A stretch of 64,000 bases of DNA from an uncultured Sphingomonadaceae bacterium (GCA_947493325.1 CANLQI010000002.1:124001-188000); one strand, 5' to 3'. Positions 43,586 to 53,774 are shown, counted from the first letter of the stretch. Numbers and translations: made by a program. Notes: generated from the sequence alone by a model not told the origin.

Positions 43586-44347
43586 TCAACGCCCTGCTAT
43601 CTTTTTGGCATTGGATAAAAATGTCCGTCCTATACGGATTTCATTCTCGTCGCTCAGCCGCGCATGCCAGATACCGCCGCCTTCATGTTTCAGACCTGCA
43701 ATGCGGTCAATCTGCACGATGTGGGAACGGTGCAAGCGGATAAATTGGGAGGGGTCAAGGCGCGCCTCAAGAGCTTTGATAGTCTCGTGCACCAAATAGC
43801 TGCGCGCACCAACGTGCAAGCGCATATAATCCCGCTCCGCCTCAATCCTGTCGATCTGATCCGTGGCTATGCGTTTGAGTTCAGACTTGTGCGGCACCCA
43901 GAATTCCTGCGCCCATTCACTCTCATCCTTAGCTGCCGGATCACTATGCCCGGAAGATTCCTGATGCCGTTCCAGAACGCGGCTTACAGCACGGTACAGA
44001 CGGTCCTGCGCAACAGGTTTTAGCACATAGTCAATCACAGAAAGGTCAAAAGCCTCGACCGCAAATTCTTCATGCGCCGTAACAAATATAATAGCCGGCA
44101 TCTGTTCCGGGGCCGATTTGGCAAGTGCACGCGCCACACCCATGCCATCCAGTTTCGGCATCGTGATGTCCAGCAGCAGCAGGTCAGGTGATAACTCTTC
44201 TGTCATCCGCAACGCGGATTGACCATCCGTCGCAGTACCGATCAGGGTCAGTTGCTCAAGCCGGGCGCAGATAAGCTGCAACCGCTCGACTGCGAGCGGC
44301 TCATCATCGACGATCAGTGTGCGTAGCCTAGCAGGTGTCTCATCCAT
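43586..44347 (-). CDS. LytTR-type DNA-binding response regulator
   Basis: 253 aa. Receiver domain with TLIVDDEPLAV, phosphoacceptor Asp60 in LLLLDITMPKLDG and LKPV. The C-terminal LytTR DNA-binding domain (about 150-250) has RDYMRLHVGARSYLVHETIKAL and FIRLHRSHIVQ. It pairs with the LytS-type kinase immediately upstream (29-base gap). The output is unknown. Confidence 0.93.
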   Translation of the reverse strand: MDETPARLRTLIVDDEPLAVERLQLICARLEQLTLIGTATDGQSALRMTEELSPDLLLLDITMPKLDGMGVARALAKSAPEQMPAIIFVTAHEEFAVEAFDLSVIDYVLKPVAQDRLYRAVSRVLERHQESSGHSDPAAKDESEWAQEFWVPHKSELKRIATDQIDRIEAERDYMRLHVGARSYLVHETIKALEARLDPSQFIRLHRSHIVQIDRIAGLKHEGGGIWHARLSDENEIRIGRTFLSNAKKIAGR

Positions 44348-44376
44348 ATTATTCTATCCGTCTCATCATCAAGTCA

Positions 44377-45504
44377 TTACGTGCACTGGTGGATAAGCGG
44401 CATGGAAACAGTCACGCGGTAACCACCATCCGCAGGTTGTTCAGTGCGCAAATGGGCATCCAAACCAAAACGCGTATCCAGCCGGTCGCGCACATTGGCG
44501 AGTCCAATACCGCTGCCCTTATCGCTATCATCTGGAATAACATCGCCATCGTCGGCCACAGTGATAAACAGATACCCTTGCTTTTCATGCGCCGTAATGG
44601 ATATCGTAACGGGCCGCGTAGCGCGGGACACGCCATATTTGATCGCATTCTCCACCAGCGGCTGCAAAATGAGGCCGGGTACACAGGCATCGGCGACTTC
44701 ATCCGGAATATCAATATCGGTCCTGAGCCGCTTTGGAAAGCGCACTTCTTCAATCTTGAGATAAAGCCGCTGCAGTTCGACTTCTTCCTCCAGCGTTACA
44801 TCTTCAAGCGGATCGCCGGACAGCGAATTGCGGTAGAAGTTTGACAGGTTCATAATCATTGCCTCGGCTTCATCCGGTCGTTCGCGCAATACCAGTGTGC
44901 TGAGCGAATTGAGAGTATTGAACAGGAAATGCGGATTGACCTGATAGCGCAGGCTGCGCAGTTCCGCCTGCTGTGCTGCCTGCGCAAAGCGGCTTGCACG
45001 GCGTTCAGCCATGCGTACTTCGCTGGCAAAGCTCATCGCCAGATAGAGCGAAGCCCAGCAGGCGATAAAGAAATAGCGCGATATGGCAACTTCCCATATC
45101 TGAAAAAACGCATTGCCCGCCTTTAATTGCTCAAGCATGTCCGGATCATCAAACAGGCTCGCCGGATCATAGATATTGAATATATAAAAATTGAAGCCGG
45201 AGATAATAAATGCGCATGGTATAGCTCCCAGAAAAGCTATAAAAATGCGCGTTGAAAGCGGTTTTCTTTCAAACATTCGCAGCAGGAAATAAAGACCTAT
45301 CGTAACCAATATCCCCAATGCCGTTACAATTGCGCGGCGAATAGCCAAAGCATCTTGCGCTGGATATTCTTCTTCAAAAGAGCCAAGGACAATTGATCGC
45401 AACGTTGTAAGGATCGCATAGAACAGCCAAAAACCCAGGATTGAATAGATCGCAACCTGATGGCTCTGTGCTGGTTTTTGCGTTTTAAGGTAGAAATTGG
45501 ACAT
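44377..45504 (-). CDS. LytS/YehU-type sensor histidine kinase
   Basis: 375 aa. Four to five transmembrane helices in the first 160 residues, with no large periplasmic domain. The His-kinase (HisKA_5) region has QVNPHFLFNTLNSLSTLVL (phosphoacceptor His) and the ATPase domain has LVENAIKYGVS (N box) and GSGIGLANVRDRL (G box). It is cognate to the adjacent LytTR regulator. The transmembrane sensor might detect membrane state or a hydrophobic ligand; this is not known. Confidence 0.92.
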   Translation of the reverse strand: MSNFYLKTQKPAQSHQVAIYSILGFWLFYAILTTLRSIVLGSFEEEYPAQDALAIRRAIVTALGILVTIGLYFLLRMFERKPLSTRIFIAFLGAIPCAFIISGFNFYIFNIYDPASLFDDPDMLEQLKAGNAFFQIWEVAISRYFFIACWASLYLAMSFASEVRMAERRASRFAQAAQQAELRSLRYQVNPHFLFNTLNSLSTLVLRERPDEAEAMIMNLSNFYRNSLSGDPLEDVTLEEEVELQRLYLKIEEVRFPKRLRTDIDIPDEVADACVPGLILQPLVENAIKYGVSRATRPVTISITAHEKQGYLFITVADDGDVIPDDSDKGSGIGLANVRDRLDTRFGLDAHLRTEQPADGGYRVTVSMPLIHQCT

Positions 45505-45633
45505 TGCATCTCTTTAGCGCAAAAGCGTTATCCGAGTCTTGTGCCCTTATGCAGGCTGGTCGAACTCCGATGCGCTTTTATCGAATATAGACGCCGCCAA
45601 ATCGCCAATTCTCTTTTATATGCAGCGGCAAAC

Positions 45634-47454
45634 TCAGCGCTTATAAAGCCCATCCAACCGCTCGCTATAGCGTTCCTTGATCACATGTCGCCGGATCTTC
45701 ATGGAAGGTGTCATTTCCTCATTTTCGATCGAAAAGGCTTCATCGGAGAAGGTGAATTGCCGGACTTTTTCGATCACGGACAGGTCTTTGTTTACGCGGT
45801 CCACCGCCTCGCGCACCGATGCCTTGAATTGCGGGCAATCCTGCAACTCAGCAAAATCGAATTTCTTGCCTTCCTTATGTGCCCATTCCAGTGCCCATTC
45901 CGGGTCCGGCACAATCAGGCCCGCTATATAAGGCCGCTTGTCCCCCACCACCATCGCCTGCAGGATTTCGGGCTGCAGGGTGAGCATGCCTTCCACTTTT
46001 TGCGGGCTAACATTATCGCCTTTATCGTTGACGATCAGGTCTTTCTTGCGGTCGGTAATCACCACCCGGCCCGCCTCGTCAATATGGCCGATATCACCAG
46101 TATGCAGCCAGCCATCTTTCAATACCCGCGCCGTTTCTTCGTCATTCTGCCAATAGCCGTGCATGACGAGTTCGCCCTGCACCAATATTTCGCCATCCTC
46201 GGCAATGCGAACTTCCGTATCGATCAGCGGCGGGCCGACCGTGTCCATTTTCAGGCCGGTACTGGGACGGTTACAGGCGATAATCGGGGCGGCTTCAGTC
46301 TGGCCATAGCCCTGTAGCAACGTCAGGCCAAGTGACTGAAAAAAAACGCCGATATCCGGGTTCAGCGGCGCGCCGCCCGATACCATCGCCTTGATTCGGC
46401 CGCCAAATTTATCCTGTACCTTGGGCCGCAATGTACGGTTGAGCACCATATCGAGCGGCTTGCTCAATATGCCTGCCTTGCCGCGGAGTTTGCGGTCGCC
46501 CAGATTGAGCGCCCGGTCGAGCAGGAAATTGGCCACCTTGCCCTGTTTCTGGATCGTCTTGAGCATGCGCGCGCGCAGCACTTCGAACAGGCGCGGGACA
46601 ACCACCATAATCGTGGGCCGCACTTCCTCGATATTGCTCGCGAGCTTTTCCAGCCCTTCGGAATAATATATCTGCGCGCCCAGTCCCATCGGGAAAAACT
46701 GCCCCGCACTATGTTCATAGGCATGGCTAAGCGGCAGAAAAGAGAGAAATACTTCATCATCCCAGCCGAAATCATTGGCGATGACCTCCGCCGGACCCTT
46801 CACATTGTGCAGGATAGCGCCGTGATGCTGCATCACCCCGCGCGGCGCGCCGCCCGTGCCGCTGGTATAGATGATGCACGCTGTATCACCGCGCGTCACA
46901 TTTTCCATATCGGCTTTGACTGCTTCAAACGCGGCGGTTTCGGCAAGCTCATCGCCTGCGGTCATATCATCCCAATGACTGATATTATAATGGCCGGCCT
47001 GCCCGACCTTAAGCGGCTCCATGCCAATTACGATATGCGCATTGGCGCTGCGCAGCACGGCGGGCAACAGGGGCTGCGCCAGCTTTGCGCAGGACACGAT
47101 CACTGCGCGGGCACCGCTATTGTCGAGTATATGCTGATGATCGCGTTCGGTATTCGTGGTGTAGGTCGGGACAGTTACGCATCCCGCCGCCATAATCGCC
47201 ATATCGGCGATAAACCATTCGGGCCGGTTTTCAGATACCAGCACGACGCGGTCACCCTTGTTCAGACCGGTTTTCTTAAGCGACTGGGCAAGCAGCACAA
47301 CCTGACGCGCGACTTCATTCCAGCTTTGCGAGACCCATTTGCCATCTTTTTTCGCCCAGAGAAAAGGCGCGTCGCCATTTTCCTCGGCCCGCGTCAGGAA
47401 CATCGTTACAAGATTGGGGAAATCGTCAAACTGCTCTAGTGATTTGGTCGTCAT
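45634..47454 (-). CDS. AMP-dependent synthetase/ligase (long-chain acyl-CoA synthetase type)
   Basis: 606 aa ANL-superfamily enzyme of the FAA1-type long-chain acyl-CoA synthetase group. The P-loop is ACIIYTSGTGGAPRGVM (about 170-186), with LLQGYGQTEAAPIIACN (A5-like) and GWLHTGDIGHIDEAGRVVITDRKKD (A7/A8), and a C-terminal lysine region TPSMKIRRHVI. It activates fatty acids as CoA thioesters via acyl-AMP. AGGAGAG lies before the ATG at 47454. It precedes the two-component genes on the same strand. Confidence 0.93.
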   Translation of the reverse strand: MTTKSLEQFDDFPNLVTMFLTRAEENGDAPFLWAKKDGKWVSQSWNEVARQVVLLAQSLKKTGLNKGDRVVLVSENRPEWFIADMAIMAAGCVTVPTYTTNTERDHQHILDNSGARAVIVSCAKLAQPLLPAVLRSANAHIVIGMEPLKVGQAGHYNISHWDDMTAGDELAETAAFEAVKADMENVTRGDTACIIYTSGTGGAPRGVMQHHGAILHNVKGPAEVIANDFGWDDEVFLSFLPLSHAYEHSAGQFFPMGLGAQIYYSEGLEKLASNIEEVRPTIMVVVPRLFEVLRARMLKTIQKQGKVANFLLDRALNLGDRKLRGKAGILSKPLDMVLNRTLRPKVQDKFGGRIKAMVSGGAPLNPDIGVFFQSLGLTLLQGYGQTEAAPIIACNRPSTGLKMDTVGPPLIDTEVRIAEDGEILVQGELVMHGYWQNDEETARVLKDGWLHTGDIGHIDEAGRVVITDRKKDLIVNDKGDNVSPQKVEGMLTLQPEILQAMVVGDKRPYIAGLIVPDPEWALEWAHKEGKKFDFAELQDCPQFKASVREAVDRVNKDLSVIEKVRQFTFSDEAFSIENEEMTPSMKIRRHVIKERYSERLDGLYKR

Positions 47455-47583
47455 AAACGAACGTCTCTCCTGCCCGAAAACGGTTGCCTGTAATGTGCCC
47501 GCGCATTTTTGCATCGGGAAGTCTCACAATCCCTAATCCGCTTTACGCCTCGGCGCAAATGATTTGGAATTAGTCTATCATCC

Positions 47584-47614
47584 GTCACCCCCGCGAAGGC
47601 GCGGGCGACGAGTG
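47584..47614. repeat. Small GTCACCCCCGCG palindrome
   Basis: CGTCACCCCCGCGAAGGCGCGGGCGACG, a variant of the TCATTCCCGCG family, between the acyl-CoA synthetase and gamma-glutamyltransferase genes. Confidence 0.55.
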
Positions 47615-47636
47615 GTATATAATATTTTATATAATC

Positions 47637-49379
47637 TTACTCACTCAACGCCAAACCAGGACTGCGCGGATCGGCAGCACCCACCCATTTATCGCCCGTC
47701 CACTCGGCCCCATTGAGTTTGGACGGTAGGTTCACCGCACGTACTTTTTGGCCATAGCGTGACATGTCATCTGTCATGCTTGCCAGATATGTATCCTTTT
47801 CCACCAGCAAATCACCCCGGCTGAAATAGATATTTGGCAAGGCTATGGCTTCATCCAGCAGCAGGCCGAAATCAATCACCCCGATCAGGGTTTTGGTCAC
47901 ATGCATGATAATCCGCTTGCCGCCCGCAGAGCCAAGCGCCAGCACCGGCTTGCCCGCCGCGTCATAGACAATCGTCGGCGACATGGAGGACAGCGGCCGC
48001 TTGCCCGGCTGCACACGGTTGGCGACCGGCGCGCCATTTTTTTCCGGCGCAAAGGTGAAATCAGTCAGCTCATTATTGAGGAAATAGCCATTGGCGATCA
48101 GCTGGCTGCCAAATGCGCCCTCGACTGTCGATGTCATGCTGGCAACATTGCCGTCGCTGTCCACCGCCACGAAATGCGTTGTTCCCGCCACTTCGCTGCT
48201 GATCGCGGCGGTGCGTTTTTCCGCGCCGGGCGGTGTCCCCGCTTCATAGGTGCCGAGCGATCCGTTCGGTGTGATAAGCGCAGAGCGTGATGCAAGATAA
48301 CTCTCGCTCAGCATGCCTTGCACCGGCACGTTCACGAAACCCGGATCGCCCAGATATTTTTCACGGTCGGCATAGGCAAGCTGCATCGCTTCACCGATCA
48401 AATGCCAGCTTTGCGGATTATCCTTGCCCAGCGCGGACATTTTGAATGGACGCAATGTGCCGAGTATCTGCAAAACGGTGGTCGCACCCGAGGATGGTGG
48501 CCCCATGCCGCACACTTTGTAAGTGCGATATGGCATGCATACCGCATCACGCGGAACGGCTTTATAGGCATCCAGATCCGCCTGTGTCATCACCGCCGGA
48601 TTGATTTTGGCACTGGCGACAGCATCAATGATATTCTGCCCTGCCTCGCCGGTATAAAATGCATCTGCGCCATTTGCCGCCACATTGCGGAGCAGTTTCA
48701 CGGCTTCCGGGTTGCGTACAGTGTCACCGCTTTTTTTCGGGCGGCCATCCTGCCAGTATAGCGCGCGCGCTTCGGGGAAGTTGCCCCATAATTTCTGCAC
48801 CCGCTCCAGCCGCGATTGCAGCACGTCATTCACCACAAAACCCTGCTCTGCATGACGAATGGCGGGCGCGAATATATCGGCCCAGGGCAGCCTGCCCCAT
48901 TTGCGGTGCGTTTCTTCCATCAAGCGCATATTGCCGGGCACGCCAACGCTATGTCCGCCTTGAAATGCGTTTATAAAGCGCATGGGTTTCCCATCCTGCC
49001 CCATAAAACGGTTCGCATCCGCCGCCGCAGGTGCAGTTTCGCGGCCATCAATCGTGGTGATCGCGCCGGTTTGCGCATCATGGAAAAGCAGGAAGCCGCC
49101 GCCGCCAATACCGCTCGATTGTGGTTCGACCACAGTGAGCGTCAGCATCATCGCCATCGCTGCATCGGCCGCGCTGCCGCCTTTGCGCAATATCTCCCGC
49201 CCCGCTTCGCTCGCGCGCGGATCGGCAGAGGACACAACACCTTTGAAAGCTGTTTTGGAAGCAGGTGCTGCAACCGCAGAAGGCACGCTTTCCACCGGCA
49301 TATCTCCCATCGGTGCGCAGGACGATAGTGATAGTGGCAAAGCCAGCATGGCTGCGAACAGAGCGGCGGTTTTTGTCAT
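47637..49379 (-). CDS. ggt: Gamma-glutamyltransferase, lipoprotein-type
   Basis: 580 aa Ntn-hydrolase proenzyme. The signal sequence has a lipobox-like SLSSCAP (about Cys21), so it is likely membrane-anchored in the periplasm. Autocleavage and nucleophile Thr lie in GTTHFVAVDSDGNVASMT (about residue 390); MSPTIVYDAAGKP, GSAGGKRIIMHV and GGGGFLLF are family signatures. It cleaves or transfers the gamma-glutamyl group of glutathione. MTKTAAL at 49379 is the preferred start over 49409. Confidence 0.94.
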   Translation of the reverse strand: MTKTAALFAAMLALPLSLSSCAPMGDMPVESVPSAVAAPASKTAFKGVVSSADPRASEAGREILRKGGSAADAAMAMMLTLTVVEPQSSGIGGGGFLLFHDAQTGAITTIDGRETAPAAADANRFMGQDGKPMRFINAFQGGHSVGVPGNMRLMEETHRKWGRLPWADIFAPAIRHAEQGFVVNDVLQSRLERVQKLWGNFPEARALYWQDGRPKKSGDTVRNPEAVKLLRNVAANGADAFYTGEAGQNIIDAVASAKINPAVMTQADLDAYKAVPRDAVCMPYRTYKVCGMGPPSSGATTVLQILGTLRPFKMSALGKDNPQSWHLIGEAMQLAYADREKYLGDPGFVNVPVQGMLSESYLASRSALITPNGSLGTYEAGTPPGAEKRTAAISSEVAGTTHFVAVDSDGNVASMTSTVEGAFGSQLIANGYFLNNELTDFTFAPEKNGAPVANRVQPGKRPLSSMSPTIVYDAAGKPVLALGSAGGKRIIMHVTKTLIGVIDFGLLLDEAIALPNIYFSRGDLLVEKDTYLASMTDDMSRYGQKVRAVNLPSKLNGAEWTGDKWVGAADPRSPGLALSE

Positions 49380-49586
49380 ATGCGGTGGAACCCCGTTATT
49401 GAAACTCAATTCGGTTAGCTAACGTAAGAATGGTGAAGCGCCAAGGGGAATGCCGCGCAATATTATTACAAACTTAGCGAAATTAGTGCCCGTGCGGCGA
49501 AAAATTACCTTGGTCTTATGTAAAATGGCGACGCATCATTCATGTTGTTTCGCTAACATCAATCGAGGCTTGTAGGACAGTGTTAT

Positions 49587-50624
49587 TTACGCTGCATCCG
49601 CGCCCACAGCCTCGCCTATGCTTGCGAAACCGTCGCGTTTCAATAGTTTCACCAGGCCGCGGTTAATGCGGGCGGCCAGTTGCGGGCCTTCATAAACCAG
49701 CGCGCTGTACAGTTGCACCAGCGATGCACCGGCGCAGATACGGGCATAGGCGTCGTCTGCATTTTCAATGCCCCCTACCCCGATCAAAGGCATGGATGGT
49801 CCGCATATCGCGCGAAATTCGCGCAGCCGTTCAAGCGCCATATTTTTGAGCGGCGCACCCGATAGTCCCCCCGCCTCGCCCGCGTGGCGCGATTTCAGGT
49901 CAGGGCGCGATATGGTGGTATTGGAAATGATAAGCGCGTCCAGCTTCCTGTCCATCGCCACTTCACAAATGTCTTTCACATCCGCCGCTTCTAGATCGGG
50001 CGCAAGTTTCAGGAATATCGGGATAGCAATATTACCACGCGCTTCGATCACACCATCGAGCAGTGCTTCCAGACTTCCGCGGTCCTGCAATGCGCGCAGG
50101 CCGGGCGTATTGGGTGAGCTGATATTCACCGTCAGATAATCCCCCAGCGGCGCCATGATGCGCGTCATCTCGGCATAATCGGCAATGCGGTCGTCCGAAT
50201 CCTTGTTCGCGCCGATATTGATGCCGATCACGCCCTTGCGGCCCGCGCTGCGTTTCAGCCGCGCCGCGACTTGCTCTGCACCGTCATTGTTGAAACCCAT
50301 GCGGTTGATAACGGCGCGATCCTCCGCCAGCCGGAACAGCCGCGGCTTGGGGTTGCCTACCTGCGGGCGCGGCGTCACCGTGCCAATTTCGGCAAAACCA
50401 AAACCAAAACCCAGCATCCGGTGCGGCACCTCGGCATTTTTGTCGAACCCCGGTGCAAGCCCGACGGGTCCGGGAAAATGGATGCCCGCAACTTCACTGG
50501 CCAGCCGCGTATCATTACATGCGAGGCCCGTTACGGGCAGTAGCTTGAGACCGGATATCGTCATCCGGTGCGCTTTTTCGGCATCAAGCGCAAAAACAAA
50601 CGGGCGGGCAAGGTCATATAGCAT
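49587..50624 (-). CDS. pyrD: Dihydroorotate dehydrogenase (quinone), class 2
   Basis: 345 aa FMN enzyme oxidising dihydroorotate to orotate with quinone in pyrimidine synthesis. The N-terminal amphipathic membrane-binding helices (MLYDLARPFVFALDAEKAHRMT) mark class 2. Motifs: GPVGLAPGFDKNAE, EIGTVTPRPQVGNPKPRLFRL, catalytic Ser in NISSPNTPGLRALQ, and GVGGIENADDAYARICAGASLVQLYSALVYEGP for FMN phosphate. The ORF-track start 50645 is a TTG; the ATG at 50624 fits family length. Confidence 0.96.
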   Translation of the reverse strand: MLYDLARPFVFALDAEKAHRMTISGLKLLPVTGLACNDTRLASEVAGIHFPGPVGLAPGFDKNAEVPHRMLGFGFGFAEIGTVTPRPQVGNPKPRLFRLAEDRAVINRMGFNNDGAEQVAARLKRSAGRKGVIGINIGANKDSDDRIADYAEMTRIMAPLGDYLTVNISSPNTPGLRALQDRGSLEALLDGVIEARGNIAIPIFLKLAPDLEAADVKDICEVAMDRKLDALIISNTTISRPDLKSRHAGEAGGLSGAPLKNMALERLREFRAICGPSMPLIGVGGIENADDAYARICAGASLVQLYSALVYEGPQLAARINRGLVKLLKRDGFASIGEAVGADAA

Positions 50625-50746
50625 GTACGCGGCTATGGCATTCAATCACCTATCGAACAAGATATGTATCTCGCCGAATGACTCGCCAAACGCGCGCAGA
50701 GCAGTTTATACAGGCGGCAAAACCATAAACTTGAGGATCCGCCAAT

Positions 50747-52591
50747 ATGAAAAATGTCAAAATTGCCCTGATGCTATCCGCCACCGCCATACTGGGTGCA
50801 TGCGAAACGGTTGACGAGACACGCACAGCAACTGCTGCCAGCACGAAGTCTGTTGCCAGCGCATCTGCGGCCAGTGCAGCGAGCGAAGATCAACGCATCC
50901 TGGCTTTCTATGAAGCCGTGGATCAGGAAAATCTCGCCAATTCGCCGATCAGCAAGTCCTATCGCGGCATCCGTGATGCGGACTATGGCCGCTGGGACGA
51001 CCCGAGTGATGCAGCGGCAGAGGCTGATTTCAAACGCGGGCAGGATGCGCTTGCAAAAATGAAAGCGGAATTTGCGCCTGCCAATCTGAACGCGGACAAT
51101 CAGCTCAGCTACCGCCTGTTCGAATATCAGCAAGACCGTGCCAAGCGCGCTTTTGCATTCCGCAACAACGATTATATTTTTGACCAAATGCGTGGCGCAC
51201 AGAGCCAGATGCCGGCTTTCCTGATCAATATTCACCGTGTCAGCACAAAGCAGCATGCCGCCGATTATGTCAGCCGCCTATATGGACTTGGTCCCTATAT
51301 GGAACAGCTGGTGCGCATGAGCGCAGAGCGCGCCGATAATGGCGTGATCGTCCCCGACTGGGTATTTCCCTATGTCATCAATGACGCACAAAATGTCATT
51401 ACCGGCGCGCCTTTCACCAAAGGCGATGATTCGCCGCTGTTTGCCGATCTGAAAAAGAAAGTGAATGCGCTCGATATCCCGCAGGCCGAAAAAGACGACC
51501 TTATCGCGCGCGGCGAGGAAGCATTGCTGGACAGCGTGAAGCCCGCTTATGAAAAGCTGGGCATTGAAATGAAACGGCAGCAGGCCATGGCCGTTGATGG
51601 CGACGGTGTGTGGCGGTTCAAGGACGGGGCGGCCTATTATGCCGAACGGCTGCAAAATTACACCACCACCAATCTGAGCGCGGACGAAGTCCACCAGATC
51701 GGCCTCGACAATGTAGAGCGTATCCATGGCGAGATGCGGGGGATTATGGAAAAGGTCGGCTTTGAGGGGAGTTTGCAGGATTTCTTTAAATATGCCCGCA
51801 CCGACCCCAAATTCTTCTATCCGACGCGCGAAGCCTATCTGGCCGATGCCAATGCCGCGATTGCAGCTATGGAAAAACGCGTCCCCGATTTCTTCAACAC
51901 ACTGCCCAAAGCGCCATTAGTGGTAAAGCCGGTCGAGGCATTCCGCGAAAAATCTGCAGGCAAAGCATTTTACCAGAGCCCCGCCCCCGATGGCTCACGC
52001 CCCGGCACTTATTATGTCAATCTCTATAACCTGAAAGACATGTCAAAGAACGAGATGGAGGCGCTCGCCTATCATGAAGCATTGCCAGGCCATCATTTGC
52101 AGCGCGCCATCCAGACCGAACTGGATGATTTACCCGCTTTCCGCCGCTTTGGCGGCGTCACTGCATATACCGAAGGTTGGGGACTTTATTCAGAGGAGCT
52201 GGGCAAGGACATGGGTTTCTATACCGATCCCTATTCCGATTTCGGACGACTCGGCATGGAATTGTGGCGCGCCTGCCGTCTGGTTGTCGACACCGGCATC
52301 CACCACAAACGCTGGAGCCGCGAACAGGCGATCCAGTATCTCACCGACAATACCCCCAATCCCGATGGCGATATCCGCAAGGCGATTGAGCGCTATATCG
52401 TCTATCCGGGCCAGGCCACGGCCTATATGATCGGCAAGCTGAAAATCATGGAGCTGCGCGCAAAGGCGCAAAATGAACTTGGCGATAAATTTACATTTGG
52501 CGATTTTCATGACGTGATCCTGCGCACCGGCCCCGTACCTCTCACGATCCTGGAAGAGAATGTAGATAACTGGATTGCCGAGAAAAAATAA
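50747..52591 (+). CDS. DUF885-family lipoprotein (putative zinc metallopeptidase)
   Basis: 614 aa. Signal peptide with lipobox LGACE (about Cys18). The DUF885 domain spans nearly the whole protein; it contains LAYHEALPGHHLQ (HE...HH, a metallopeptidase-type motif, about 440-452) and VTAYTEGWGLYSEELG with the downstream Glu. Members resemble M3-like or carboxypeptidase folds but activities are largely unproved. Probably periplasmic. A possible small RNA and a strong terminator (52740-52780) follow. Confidence 0.92.
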   Translation: MKNVKIALMLSATAILGACETVDETRTATAASTKSVASASAASAASEDQRILAFYEAVDQENLANSPISKSYRGIRDADYGRWDDPSDAAAEADFKRGQDALAKMKAEFAPANLNADNQLSYRLFEYQQDRAKRAFAFRNNDYIFDQMRGAQSQMPAFLINIHRVSTKQHAADYVSRLYGLGPYMEQLVRMSAERADNGVIVPDWVFPYVINDAQNVITGAPFTKGDDSPLFADLKKKVNALDIPQAEKDDLIARGEEALLDSVKPAYEKLGIEMKRQQAMAVDGDGVWRFKDGAAYYAERLQNYTTTNLSADEVHQIGLDNVERIHGEMRGIMEKVGFEGSLQDFFKYARTDPKFFYPTREAYLADANAAIAAMEKRVPDFFNTLPKAPLVVKPVEAFREKSAGKAFYQSPAPDGSRPGTYYVNLYNLKDMSKNEMEALAYHEALPGHHLQRAIQTELDDLPAFRRFGGVTAYTEGWGLYSEELGKDMGFYTDPYSDFGRLGMELWRACRLVVDTGIHHKRWSREQAIQYLTDNTPNPDGDIRKAIERYIVYPGQATAYMIGKLKIMELRAKAQNELGDKFTFGDFHDVILRTGPVPLTILEENVDNWIAEKK

Positions 52592-52683
52592 ATCTGCACC
52601 GAACAGATACAGAAATTCATGGAAAGATACGCGAATTTACATTTTGTCGATTCCGTACAATGCAATAACTCAGCTAACATGTA

Positions 52684-52780
52684 TTAACGTTCCTGCGACC
52701 CGAAGGGCTTTTCACACGAGGTGAAAGTTCTTTACCTTTAGGCGATCTTCCCTGAAAAAAGGGAAGATCGCCTTTTTTTT
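52684..52780 (+). ncRNA. Possible small RNA ending in a strong terminator
   Basis: Between DUF885 and the AraC gene, about 95 bases fold as CCCGAAGGG, then TTTCAC-ACGAG-GTGAAA (52710-52726), then a long intrinsic terminator with eight T's. The separation of about 150 bases from the DUF885 stop and the extra hairpins suggest an independent small transcript rather than a plain 3' end. No known family recognised; the 5' end is a guess. Confidence 0.3.
52740..52780 (+). terminator. Strong intrinsic terminator
   Basis: GGCGATCTTCCCT-GAAAAA-AGGGAAGATCGCC, a 13-pair perfect stem, followed by TTTTTTTT. It ends the DUF885 transcript or a separate small RNA. Confidence 0.95.
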
Positions 52781-52865
52781 ATTTTACATTTACGCTACAA
52801 TGAGTCGAAAGGTGCCGACTTTCCTGTAAAAGGAAAGCGGTGAGGGGCCGCTTAATGATGCTATC

Positions 52866-53705
52866 ATGACACAGCTGTTATATCGCATGCCTCATCCCAA
52901 TTTGCGCGAGTTTTTCTCTGTCTATTACTTGCTGGACAGCAAGGGCATAGTGCGTGACGACCATGAACGTGCAGGGATGGCACAAGTTCGCTTTGGCCTG
53001 CAGGGCTCTGGCTCTCTGGAATTTGAGAATGGCAACATCGCGACATGTGTAGGTGCGCATATTGTCGGCCCCAGTTCTGCGGCCATGAAGTTTTCAATAT
53101 CGGATCCCTGCTCCATGTTCGGAATGGGATTCCTGCCCGCCGGGTGGGGCGCACTTACCAAAGAATCTGCGGCAGATTATGTGGATACGGCTATTCCGGC
53201 CATTGACCTGTTTCCGGGCATCGAAAAATATATACGCATATTGACGGCCTGCAAAGATATCGACGAAATGACCGCCGCCGCTGACGATGTGTTACGTCCA
53301 TTAATTAAGGATGCCGATCCCGGTATATTGGAGTTTACACGCATGGTCGACACATGGCTCGCCTCCGATGTATCGCCAGACGTGGCTGACTTGCGCGCAC
53401 AGTCGCGCCTGTCGGACCGGCAGCTTACACGCAAGGTCAAACAATATTATGGCCATCCCCCCAAATATCTGGCCCGCAAGTATCGGGCTCTGCGCGCTGC
53501 CCGCGCTTTCATCGAAGCGGACGCAGACGAAGCCGATTTCCTGCGCGATGCATTTTACGACCAGTCGCATATGATCCGTGAGGTCAAACTGTTCAGCGGC
53601 ACGACACCGGCCAAATTGCGCAAACAGGAAAGCGAATTTGCACAATTGATCGACCAGCGCGCGCAATATGACGGACAAATCAATCCGCTGAGTTCAAAGA
53701 CGTGA
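52866..53705 (+). CDS. AraC-family transcriptional regulator (first of a tandem pair)
   Basis: 279 aa. The N-terminal sensory domain begins PHPNLREFFSVYYLL and holds a cupin-like AQVRFGLQGSGSLEF. The C-terminal AraC DNA-binding domain (about 165-265) has LSDRQLTRKVKQYYGHPPKYLARKYRALRA and the second HTH DAFYDQSHMIREVKLFSGTTPAKL. It is paralogous to the next gene, with the same layout and FYDQSHM.RE.K.F.G motif. The gap between them is 69 bases. Ligand unknown. Confidence 0.9.
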   Translation: MTQLLYRMPHPNLREFFSVYYLLDSKGIVRDDHERAGMAQVRFGLQGSGSLEFENGNIATCVGAHIVGPSSAAMKFSISDPCSMFGMGFLPAGWGALTKESAADYVDTAIPAIDLFPGIEKYIRILTACKDIDEMTAAADDVLRPLIKDADPGILEFTRMVDTWLASDVSPDVADLRAQSRLSDRQLTRKVKQYYGHPPKYLARKYRALRAARAFIEADADEADFLRDAFYDQSHMIREVKLFSGTTPAKLRKQESEFAQLIDQRAQYDGQINPLSSKT

Positions 53706-53774
53706 CAATTGTCACATACTATATTTTCATAACAGCGCATTATTCGGGATATAATTCGGAGAAATATTCATAGC

